Part shown: one piece after another, positions 57,732 to 64,000 of the stretch
Numbering within the stretch: the stretch's first letter is position 1
Layout: each line of letters starts with the position of its first letter
NCBI RefSeq assembly: GCF_001659785.1
Contig: NZ_CP015961.1
Span: 1,488,001 to 1,552,000, forward strand
Direction of reading: 5' to 3'
Length of the DNA: 64,000 nucleotides
Source: Dietzia timorensis
GTDB taxonomy: Bacteria; Actinomycetota; Actinomycetes; Mycobacteriales; Mycobacteriaceae
Program-made: the position numbers and the translations under genes
Notes under the pieces: generated by a model
Told to the model about the DNA's origin: nothing
Databases searched by the model: none
The model's input: only the letters and a program-made list of their open reading frames with translations

Positions 57732-58364
57732 ATGGCAAGCCCCGAGCAGCAGTCCGGTCGCCGGGCGCGTATCGAGCGCGCCACCTCGGAATCGTCGATC
57801 ACCGTCGAGATCGACCTCGACGGCACCGGCGCGACGGACATCGACACCGGCGTGCCGTTCTTCGACCACATGCTCACCTCCTTCGGTAAGCACGGCTGCT
57901 TCGACCTGACCGTCAAGGCCACCGGCGACATCGACATCGAGGCCCATCACACTGTCGAGGACACCGCCATCGTGCTCGGCCAGGCCGTGCGGAAGGCGCT
58001 CGGCGACAAGGCTGGGATCCGTCGTTTCGCCGAGGCGAAGATCCCGATGGACGAGACGCTTGCCGAGGCCGTCGTCGACGTTTCCGGCCGCCCGTACTTC
58101 GTTTTTCGCGGCGAACCGGAAAATATGATTACCTATTCGGTGATCGGCGCAGGCAGCGCACCCTATGGAACGGTGCTCAACCAGCACGTTTTCGAAAGCT
58201 TCGCGAGCAATGCGCACATCGCCCTGCACGTGATCGTGCACTACGGGCGCGACCCGCACCACATCACCGAAGCCGAGTACAAGGCCGTCGCACGCGCGCT
58301 ACGCGCGGCATGCGAGCCCGATCCGAGAGTAAGCGGAATCCCCTCGACGAAGGGAACGCTCTAA
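57732..58364 (+). CDS. hisB: Imidazoleglycerol-phosphate dehydratase
   Basis: 210 residues, monofunctional (no phosphatase domain). Manganese-site motifs [13 protein letters not shown] and [13 protein letters not shown], and the C-terminal [12 protein letters not shown] 57732 behind AAGGAG. It is 44 bases after hisC. Confidence 0.95.
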   Translation: MASPEQQSGRRARIERATSESSITVEIDLDGTGATDIDTGVPFFDHMLTSFGKHGCFDLTVKATGDIDIEAHHTVEDTAIVLGQAVRKALGDKAGIRRFAEAKIPMDETLAEAVVDVSGRPYFVFRGEPENMITYSVIGAGSAPYGTVLNQHVFESFASNAHIALHVIVHYGRDPHHITEAEYKAVARALRAACEPDPRVSGIPSTKGTL

Positions 58365-58397
58365 CACCTCCGACAGCGAAAGGGATCAGAACACACC

Positions 58398-59633
58398 TTG
58401 GCAACACAGGACGTTTCCGACCCGGCGCCGCAGCCCGCGGCCGAGGAGAAGATCCTCTCCACGCCGGGAATGATCCCGGCGTTCGTTCTCGTCCTCCTCG
58501 CCTTCGGTGGCTGGGCGCTGCTCCTTCCCGTGATCCCGCTTCATGTCGTGCGGAGCGGCGGCGGCGATGTCCTCGCCGGTGCGGCGACCGGCGTGTTCAT
58601 GGGTGTCACCGTGCTCACGCAGGTGTTCACACCGAAATTCATGCGCCGCTTCGGCTACCGACTCGTCCTCGGCGCCGGTGCCGTGCTGCTCTCCGGGCCC
58701 GCCGCGGTCTACCTCCTCGGCGCGAACGCCCCGGTGATTCTCGGCGTCTCCGGCGTCCGCGGCGCCGGGTTCGGGTTGCTCACCGTCGCCGGTTCGGCGC
58801 TGGTCGCCGAGCTGGCCCCTGCCTCCAAGCTCGGCCGCGCGACGTCTCTCATCGGTCTGGCGGTGGGCATCGCCGAGGCGGGCTTCCTGCCCACCGGCCT
58901 CTACACCTACGAACATTTCGGCGTCGAAGTCCCGGCGCTCACCGCGACGGCGCTCGCCGTTGTCGGAATCGGCGCGGCCATGCGCGTGCCGGGGATCTTC
59001 CCGGCACCACTCGGTTCCGATCGCGCCGCCGAGGTGCGCGGTCTCGCGCTCGCCGGCCGGTTGGCCCCGGCGATGATCATCATGATCTCGGTGGCCATGG
59101 CCTTCGGTGTCATTTCCACTTTCCTCCCACCAACGCTGGATGACGTCGCAGGAAGCGGCGCCGGGGTCGCCGGACTCGCCCTCGCGCTCGTCGGCGCGAT
59201 GGTGGTCGCCGGTCGTACGGCGGCCGGGGCCAGGGCCGATAGGGTCGGCCCTGGCGACTACATCCCCGTCGGCATGGCGGCCGCGGCGCTCGGCGTCGCC
59301 GGTATCGGCGCCCTCGCGCTGGCACACGCGCCGACCTGGACTTTTCTCATCGCCGCCGTCATCTTCGGTTTCGGTTTCGGCGCCATCCAGAACGAATCGC
59401 TCATGGGGGCGTTCCAGCGGCTGCCGAAGTCGCAGCTCGGCACGGCGTCAGCGGGATGGAACATCGCGTTCGACTCGGGCACCGGCCTAGGAGCGATCGT
59501 GCTCGGGCTCTTCGCGTTCGCCGGCTACCCGACGATGTTCTTCATCGCCGCGGGGATCTGCATCGTCAACGGCACGGCGGTGACGATCTACTGGCGCAGA
59601 GTCGCCGCGAACGCGCGGCGCACGGACGGTTAG
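58398..59633 (+). CDS. MFS transporter within the his operon
   Basis: 411 residues, twelve hydrophobic segments, with the loop [14 protein letters not shown] between helices 2 and 3 in the usual MFS place. The start seems to be TTG 58398, with AAAGGGA 13 bases before, which is weak. An MFS gene at this position is also found in Corynebacterium his operons. Substrate unknown; imidazole or amino-acid export is a guess from context. Confidence 0.82.
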   Translation: MATQDVSDPAPQPAAEEKILSTPGMIPAFVLVLLAFGGWALLLPVIPLHVVRSGGGDVLAGAATGVFMGVTVLTQVFTPKFMRRFGYRLVLGAGAVLLSGPAAVYLLGANAPVILGVSGVRGAGFGLLTVAGSALVAELAPASKLGRATSLIGLAVGIAEAGFLPTGLYTYEHFGVEVPALTATALAVVGIGAAMRVPGIFPAPLGSDRAAEVRGLALAGRLAPAMIIMISVAMAFGVISTFLPPTLDDVAGSGAGVAGLALALVGAMVVAGRTAAGARADRVGPGDYIPVGMAAAALGVAGIGALALAHAPTWTFLIAAVIFGFGFGAIQNESLMGAFQRLPKSQLGTASAGWNIAFDSGTGLGAIVLGLFAFAGYPTMFFIAAGICIVNGTAVTIYWRRVAANARRTDG

Positions 59634-59643
59634 GCTTGGCGGC

Positions 59644-60309
59644 ATGAAGAAAAACGTGGCGATCCTCGACTACGGTTCGGGCAACCTGCGATCGGCGCAA
59701 CGCGCGCTCGAGCGAGTGGGCACCGAGGTCACAGTCACCTCCGACCCCAAGATCGCGACGTCCGCCGACGGTCTCGTCGTTCCCGGCGTGGGCGCCTTTG
59801 CCGCGTGCATGAAGGGGCTGACAGCAGTCAAGGGGCAGCGCATCATCGGCTCGCGCCTGGCCGGCTCGCGCCCCACGCTGGGAATCTGTGTGGGGATGCA
59901 GGTCATGTTCGACCGCGGCGTCGAGTTCGCCGATGGGGAGCACGCCGATGGTGCCGAGGTGGCATCGACCCCGGGGGCGGGCGAGTGGCCGGGCACCGTC
60001 GAGCGCCTCGAGGCCGACGTCCTTCCCCACATGGGATGGAACACCGTCGAAATCCCCGAGGACTCGGAGATGTTCGCGGGCCTGGACGCCGACGCCCGCT
60101 TCTACTTCGTCCACTCGTACGGCGTCCGAACCTGGGAGCTGGAGGCGAGTGACCACCTGCGCCCGCCGAAGATTGCATGGACCACCCACGGCACGCCATT
60201 TGTTTCGGCCGTGGAGAACGGGCCCGCCTGGGCCACGCAGTTCCACCCTGAGAAATCAGGCGACGCCGGCGCACACCTGCTCGAGAATTGGGTGGCAACC
60301 CTTGGCTGA
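59644..60309 (+). CDS. hisH: Imidazole glycerol phosphate synthase, glutaminase subunit
   Basis: 221-residue class I amidotransferase supplying ammonia to HisF. Catalytic C82 in GICVGMQ, His and Glu in FHPEKSG near the end. [10 protein letters not shown] at 8-17 starts the fold. The next small gene overlaps its stop. Confidence 0.94.
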   Translation: MKKNVAILDYGSGNLRSAQRALERVGTEVTVTSDPKIATSADGLVVPGVGAFAACMKGLTAVKGQRIIGSRLAGSRPTLGICVGMQVMFDRGVEFADGEHADGAEVASTPGAGEWPGTVERLEADVLPHMGWNTVEIPEDSEMFAGLDADARFYFVHSYGVRTWELEASDHLRPPKIAWTTHGTPFVSAVENGPAWATQFHPEKSGDAGAHLLENWVATLG

Positions 60310-60556
60310 GAACAACCGCAAACGCGTGCCGATCAGCTTCGCGGCCCTCGCGCTCGTCGTCGTGAGCGCGGCGATTGCCGTACTGCTCCTCACCGTGGTC
60401 GGGGTGGCGCTCGTACCCGTCGGCGCCAAGCCGTGGGTGCTCATCGTCGGCCTCATCGCGACAGTCGGGGCGATGGCGCTGTCTTCGCGATACATGACCA
60501 ACAAGGCCATCGAGCGCGAATTCGGGCCGGCGCAGAGCGACGCAGAACGCGAGTAA
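60302..60556 (+). CDS. Small two-helix membrane protein
   Basis: 84 residues from TTG 60302, overlapping the hisH stop by eight bases. Helices at about 11-39 and 44-62, then a charged tail with [12 protein letters not shown] small membrane gene between hisH and hisA occurs in related actinobacteria. Unknown function. Confidence 0.68.
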   Translation: MAENNRKRVPISFAALALVVVSAAIAVLLLTVVGVALVPVGAKPWVLIVGLIATVGAMALSSRYMTNKAIEREFGPAQSDAERE

Positions 60557-60604
60557 TCCGGAGGCGATTCGGCCCGGGCACACCGGCACACATAACCTAG
60601 TGGT

Positions 60605-61342
60605 GTGACTTTAGAGCTATTGCCCGCCGTTGATGTCGCCGATGGACAGGCCGTGCGCCTCGTCCAAGGCGAAGCCGGAAGCGAAACCACGTACGGAAAT
60701 CCCCTCGACGCCGCCATGCAATGGCAAAGTGACGGCGCCGAATGGGTTCATCTCGTCGACCTCGACGCGGCGTTCGGTCGCGGATCCAACCGTGAGCTTC
60801 TCGCGGACGTCGTCGGAAAGCTCGACGTCAAGGTCGAGATGTCCGGCGGCATTCGCGATGACGACTCCCTCGAGGCGGCCCTCGCGACAGGTTGTGCCCG
60901 GGTCAACCTCGGTACCGCGGCACTGGAGAACCCGCAGTGGTGCGCCTCGGCCATCGCCCGGCACGGCGACAAGATCGCCGTGGGGCTCGACGTGCGGGTC
61001 ATCGACGGGGAGCCGCGGCTGCGCGGACGCGGATGGGTCAGCGACGGCGGCAACCTCTGGGAGGTTCTCGAGCGGCTCGACTCCGACGGATGCGCCCGCT
61101 ACGTCGTTACCGACGTGTCCAAGGACGGCATGTTGAATGGACCGAATCTCGACATGCTCGCGCAGGTATGCGCGGCTACGGACGCGCCGATCGTCGCCTC
61201 CGGAGGAGTATCGTCGGTGGCCGATCTCGAAGCGATCGCCTCGCTCGTACCCAAGGGCGTCGAGGGAGCCATCGTCGGTAAGGCGCTGTACGCGGGCCGG
61301 TTCACCTTGCCGGAGGCGCTGTCCGCCGTCAGCGGGAAGTAG
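60605..61342 (+). CDS. hisA: Phosphoribosyl isomerase HisA/PriA
   Basis: 245-residue TIM barrel. Start motif [25 protein letters not shown], and C-terminal ASGGVSS with the phosphate loop GAIVGKALY. In actinobacteria lacking trpF this enzyme (PriA) also isomerises phosphoribosylanthranilate; the downstream trpE makes that dual use likely, though trpF elsewhere is not excluded. GTG 60605. Confidence 0.93.
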   Translation: MTLELLPAVDVADGQAVRLVQGEAGSETTYGNPLDAAMQWQSDGAEWVHLVDLDAAFGRGSNRELLADVVGKLDVKVEMSGGIRDDDSLEAALATGCARVNLGTAALENPQWCASAIARHGDKIAVGLDVRVIDGEPRLRGRGWVSDGGNLWEVLERLDSDGCARYVVTDVSKDGMLNGPNLDMLAQVCAATDAPIVASGGVSSVADLEAIASLVPKGVEGAIVGKALYAGRFTLPEALSAVSGK

Positions 61343-61433
61343 TCCGTCCGAGGCGGCGCCCAGGCATAAACCCTTCCGGCGAGGGCGGGGGCGAATCCCG
61401 GCCCGGACGTGGACGCACATAGAGGAACCCAAG

Positions 61434-62345
61434 ATGAGTGACTACCAGATGCCGACGGACCTACCCGTCGACCCCGAAGAGGCGTTGGCCGTTGCCGCCG
61501 CCGCTCTCGACGCGTCCTGGGATCCCTTCATCAACGGAGTCGGCGCGCAGGCCGCGCGGTTCAAGGAATCGCGCAACGATTTCGCCACAGAGGTCGATCT
61601 GTCCCTGGAGCGTTCTATCACCGACGCCTTGCAACGGGGTACGGGGATCGAGGTGCACGGGGAGGAGTACGGCGGACCGGCCGTCGACACCGGCACCGTA
61701 TGGGTTCTCGACCCGGTCGACGGCACCGCGAACTACTCGCTCGGCATCCCTGACGTCGCGATCCTCGCCGCGCTCATCCACGAGGGTCAGCCCGTCATCG
61801 GGCTGACCTGGCTGCCACTGCTCGGAATGCGGTTCACCTCGCTCGCCGGAGGGCCTCTCCACGTCAACGGCCGGGCGCTGGAGCCGATGGTCGATTCCTC
61901 GATCCGCGATGTCGCCGTCGGTGTCGGCTCGATGAACACCGGCAATCGTGGAATCTATACCCCGCAATTCCGGAGGGAAGTCGTCGAGCACCTCGGCATT
62001 CGCGCAGCCAGGACGCGCAAATTCGGCTCGACCGGCGTGGACCTTTCCTATGTGGCCTCGTCGAGGCTGTCTGCGGCAGTCACATTCGGGCACTACGCGT
62101 GGGACAACGCCGCCGGGGCCTGCCATGTGCGCTCCGCCGGCGGGATCGTCACCGACGTCGCCGGCACCGAATGGGACATCAATTCCACGTCGCTGCTGGC
62201 TGCGAGCCCGCGCGCACACGGCGAGGTGCTCGCCCTCGTCCGCGAGCTCGGCGAACCCGCGGACATCACCGAGTCCGGCCAAGGACGAGCGAAGCCGCTC
62301 CCTGAAACGGAGCGCACACCTTCTGAAGGGGAGGACAAAGAATGA
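61434..62345 (+). CDS. Inositol monophosphatase-like phosphatase
   Basis: 303 residues. Metal-binding [12 protein letters not shown] near 93-104 and the C-terminal [12 protein letters not shown] mark the family. ATG 61434, AGAGGA upstream. Corynebacterium has impA here; the reaction could be inositol phosphate, fructose bisphosphate or histidinol phosphate hydrolysis. No separate histidinol-phosphatase gene lies in this cluster, so a HisN role is possible. Overlaps hisF (ATGA). Confidence 0.85.
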   Translation: MSDYQMPTDLPVDPEEALAVAAAALDASWDPFINGVGAQAARFKESRNDFATEVDLSLERSITDALQRGTGIEVHGEEYGGPAVDTGTVWVLDPVDGTANYSLGIPDVAILAALIHEGQPVIGLTWLPLLGMRFTSLAGGPLHVNGRALEPMVDSSIRDVAVGVGSMNTGNRGIYTPQFRREVVEHLGIRAARTRKFGSTGVDLSYVASSRLSAAVTFGHYAWDNAAGACHVRSAGGIVTDVAGTEWDINSTSLLAASPRAHGEVLALVRELGEPADITESGQGRAKPLPETERTPSEGEDKE

Positions 62346-63115
62346 GCGTTGCCTCGCGGGTCATCCCGTGCCTCGATGTCGATGCCGGCCGCGTCGTCAA
62401 GGGCGTCAATTTCCATAACCTCCGCGATGCGGGCGACCCCGTCGAACTCGCCGCGAGCTACGACGCGCAGGGCGCCGACGAGCTCACCTTCCTCGACGTG
62501 ACCGCCTCCTCGTCCGGCCGTGCGACGATGATCGACGTGGTTCGACGCACCGCCGACCAGATCTTCATCCCACTGACCGTGGGCGGCGGGGTCCGCAGCG
62601 AGGACGATGTCAACGAACTGCTTCGCGCGGGCGCCGACAAGGTGAGCGTCAACACCGCCGCGATCGCGCGCCCCGAACTACTGCGCGAACTCTCGCGCCG
62701 CTTCGGCGCACAGTGCATCGTGCTCTCCGTCGACGCGCGCTCGGTACCCGATGACGGCGAACAGACCGAGTCCGGCTGGGAGGTGACCACTCACGGCGGG
62801 CGCCGCGGCACGGGCATCGATGCGGTCGAATGGGCCAAGCGAGGCGAAGAGCTCGGCGTGGGGGAGATTCTGCTCAACTCGATGGACGCCGACGGCACAA
62901 AGGCAGGCTTCGACATCGCCATGCTCCGCGCTGTTCGTACAGCGGTGACGATCCCGGTGATCGCCTCCGGCGGCGCCGGCAAGGTCGCGGACTTCCCGGA
63001 GGCGATTGCCGCGGGCGCCGATGCAGTGCTCGCCGCATCCGTGTTCCACTTTGGCGAACTCACGATCTCCGACGTCAAAAGCGGTATGAAAGAACAGGGG
63101 TGCATCGTCCGATGA
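62342..63115 (+). CDS. hisF: Imidazole glycerol phosphate synthase, cyclase subunit
   Basis: 257-residue TIM barrel partner of HisH. Start motif [18 protein letters not shown], catalytic Asp in CLD, and [16 protein letters not shown]. Ends with [20 protein letters not shown] (phosphate site). Overlaps hisI by four bases. Confidence 0.95.
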   Translation: MSVASRVIPCLDVDAGRVVKGVNFHNLRDAGDPVELAASYDAQGADELTFLDVTASSSGRATMIDVVRRTADQIFIPLTVGGGVRSEDDVNELLRAGADKVSVNTAAIARPELLRELSRRFGAQCIVLSVDARSVPDDGEQTESGWEVTTHGGRRGTGIDAVEWAKRGEELGVGEILLNSMDADGTKAGFDIAMLRAVRTAVTIPVIASGGAGKVADFPEAIAAGADAVLAASVFHFGELTISDVKSGMKEQGCIVR

Positions 63116-63507
63116 ACGAATCCGACAACGCCTACCTGAGCTCGGACCGAGACGCGCCAAAGCTCTCGCCCGAGCTGTCCGGGCGTCTCAAGCGCTCGGC
63201 GGACGGTCTCGTCGCGGCAATCGCACAGGACGCCGATACCGGACGCGTGCTGATGATGGCGTGGATGGACGACACCGCGCTCGCCCGCACGATCGCCACC
63301 CGCAAGGGCACCTATTTCTCGCGCTCGCGCGGCGAATACTGGGTCAAGGGCGAAACCTCCGGGCACACCCAACACGTACGCTCGGTCGAGCTCGACTGCG
63401 ATGCCGACACCATCTTGCTGCGGGTCGACCAGACCGGCGCGGCCTGCCACAACGGCACCTTCAGCTGCTTCGACACAGAGACTTTGCTATCCGACGAGGA
63501 GCGTTAA
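63112..63507 (+). CDS. hisI: Phosphoribosyl-AMP cyclohydrolase
   Basis: 131 residues, the cyclohydrolase only (HisE is not fused). [11 protein letters not shown], the zinc cysteines in ELDCDAD and [11 protein letters not shown], and [14 protein letters not shown] are present. ATG 63112. Confidence 0.94.
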   Translation: MNESDNAYLSSDRDAPKLSPELSGRLKRSADGLVAAIAQDADTGRVLMMAWMDDTALARTIATRKGTYFSRSRGEYWVKGETSGHTQHVRSVELDCDADTILLRVDQTGAACHNGTFSCFDTETLLSDEER

Positions 63508-63509
63508 CC

Positions 63510-63686
63510 GTGCCGTTCATCGAGATCAAACAATTCGCGGGCGATAGCGTGGAGAAGAAGCAGGAGATCCTCGCCGCCGTCACCAACGCCTACAGCGAGG
63601 TGACGGGTAAGGACCCGGCCAAGGTCCACGCAATCCTCACCGAGGTTCCTCCCGCACAATGGGCGGTCGGCGGCCGGACCTTCTAG
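63510..63686 (+). CDS. 4-oxalocrotonate tautomerase-like protein
   Basis: 58 residues starting at GTG 63510, two bases after the hisI stop. MPFIEIKQF gives Pro as the first mature residue, the catalytic base of the family; the length is also typical. Conserved [10 protein letters not shown] in the C-terminal half. The substrate is unknown; the gene stands between hisI and trpE. Confidence 0.82.
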   Translation: MPFIEIKQFAGDSVEKKQEILAAVTNAYSEVTGKDPAKVHAILTEVPPAQWAVGGRTF

Positions 63687-63739
63687 ACCACCCTCGCCAA
63701 GGCGTGAGGACCTCACACACGCACTCGACAAGGAGCACA

Positions 63740-64000
63740 ATGTCGCTTCCACACGGAGAGCACGTCACAGGGCGCGGAACGTTCCGCGAACTGGCGACGA
63801 AGCACAGGGTCGTGCCGGTCGTGCGCTCGCTTCTCGCCGACGCGGAAACCCCGCTGTCGGTGTACGACAAGCTGGCCGGCGACCGCCCGGGCACGTTCTT
63901 GCTCGAATCCGCAGAAAATGGGCGGAGCTGGTCGAGGTGGTCCTTCGTGGGGTGCGGGTGTCGCGCCGCGCTCACCGTCGACGCCGAAGGGCGTGCGAAC
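63740..64000 (+). CDS. trpE: Anthranilate synthase component I, N-terminal part
   Basis: The frame is open from ATG 63740 (AGGAG upstream) to the window end, 87 codons. The N-terminus reads [18 protein letters not shown], then PLSVYDKL and [20 protein letters not shown], as in TrpE, whose N-terminal part binds tryptophan (feedback). The remaining domain lies outside. First step of tryptophan synthesis. Confidence 0.9.
   Translation, partial: MSLPHGEHVTGRGTFRELATKHRVVPVVRSLLADAETPLSVYDKLAGDRPGTFLLESAENGRSWSRWSFVGCGCRAALTVDAEGRAN

Overview
The window is chromosomal DNA from a high-GC actinobacterium of the Mycobacteriales (Corynebacteriales). The division and cell-wall gene order ends in sepF, yggT and wag31. 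Other markers are a meso-DAP-type MurE, a biotin synthase auxiliary protein (BsaP) next to bioB, a PriA-type HisA, an MTB12-like lipoprotein and a T-box leader on ileS. The nadA-nadC pair has no nadB, which recalls Corynebacterium more than Mycobacterium; the genus cannot be settled by reading alone. Nearly everything is on the + strand.

Layout. 1-17.2 kb: the division/cell-wall (dcw) cluster, with ftsI (5' end outside the window), murE, murF, mraY, murD, ftsW, murG, murC, ftsQ, ftsZ, pgeF, yggS, sepF, yggT and wag31. Most junctions from murE to ftsQ are ATGA/GTGA-type overlaps, so one long operon is likely; strong hairpins follow ftsZ and wag31. 17.3-34.2 kb: a small membrane protein, T-box-ileS, dinB, an orphan ferredoxin, asparaginase (- strand), two lipoproteins, lspA, an rluD-type pseudouridine synthase, a single-pass protein, rarD, dnaE1 and ilvA.

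34.2-39.3 kb is the least ordinary part. It is visibly richer in A+T and codes almost only for exported proteins of unknown function: a Gly/Ser-rich repeat protein, three tandem - strand paralogues sharing two cysteines and a GYE/GFE-type C-terminal motif, and a divergent 517-residue Ig-like surface protein. 39.4-47.7 kb is an accessory envelope region with a YigZ/IMPACT protein, a small membrane protein, an S4 RNA-binding protein that seems to start at CTG, a lipoprotein, a DesK-like kinase/LuxR regulator/ABC-2 exporter module, and an acyltransferase-3/SGNH membrane enzyme.

47.8-53.1 kb: biotin synthesis (bioA, bioF, bioD, bioB, bsaP and a DUF2567-like membrane protein). 53.2-55.2 kb: nadA-nadC. 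55.2-63.7 kb: histidine synthesis (hisD-hisC-hisB, an MFS transporter, hisH, a small membrane protein, hisA, an inositol-monophosphatase-like gene, hisF, hisI), then a tautomerase and the start of trpE. The nad genes feed quinolinate to NAD. In actinobacteria HisA often also serves tryptophan synthesis (PriA), which fits trpE following directly.

The best candidate for something undescribed is the secreted-protein island at 34.3-39.3 kb. Next are the kinase/exporter/lipoprotein module at 40.7-45.1 kb and a perfect palindrome upstream of wag31. No tRNA, rRNA, insertion sequence, prophage or CRISPR array was seen.
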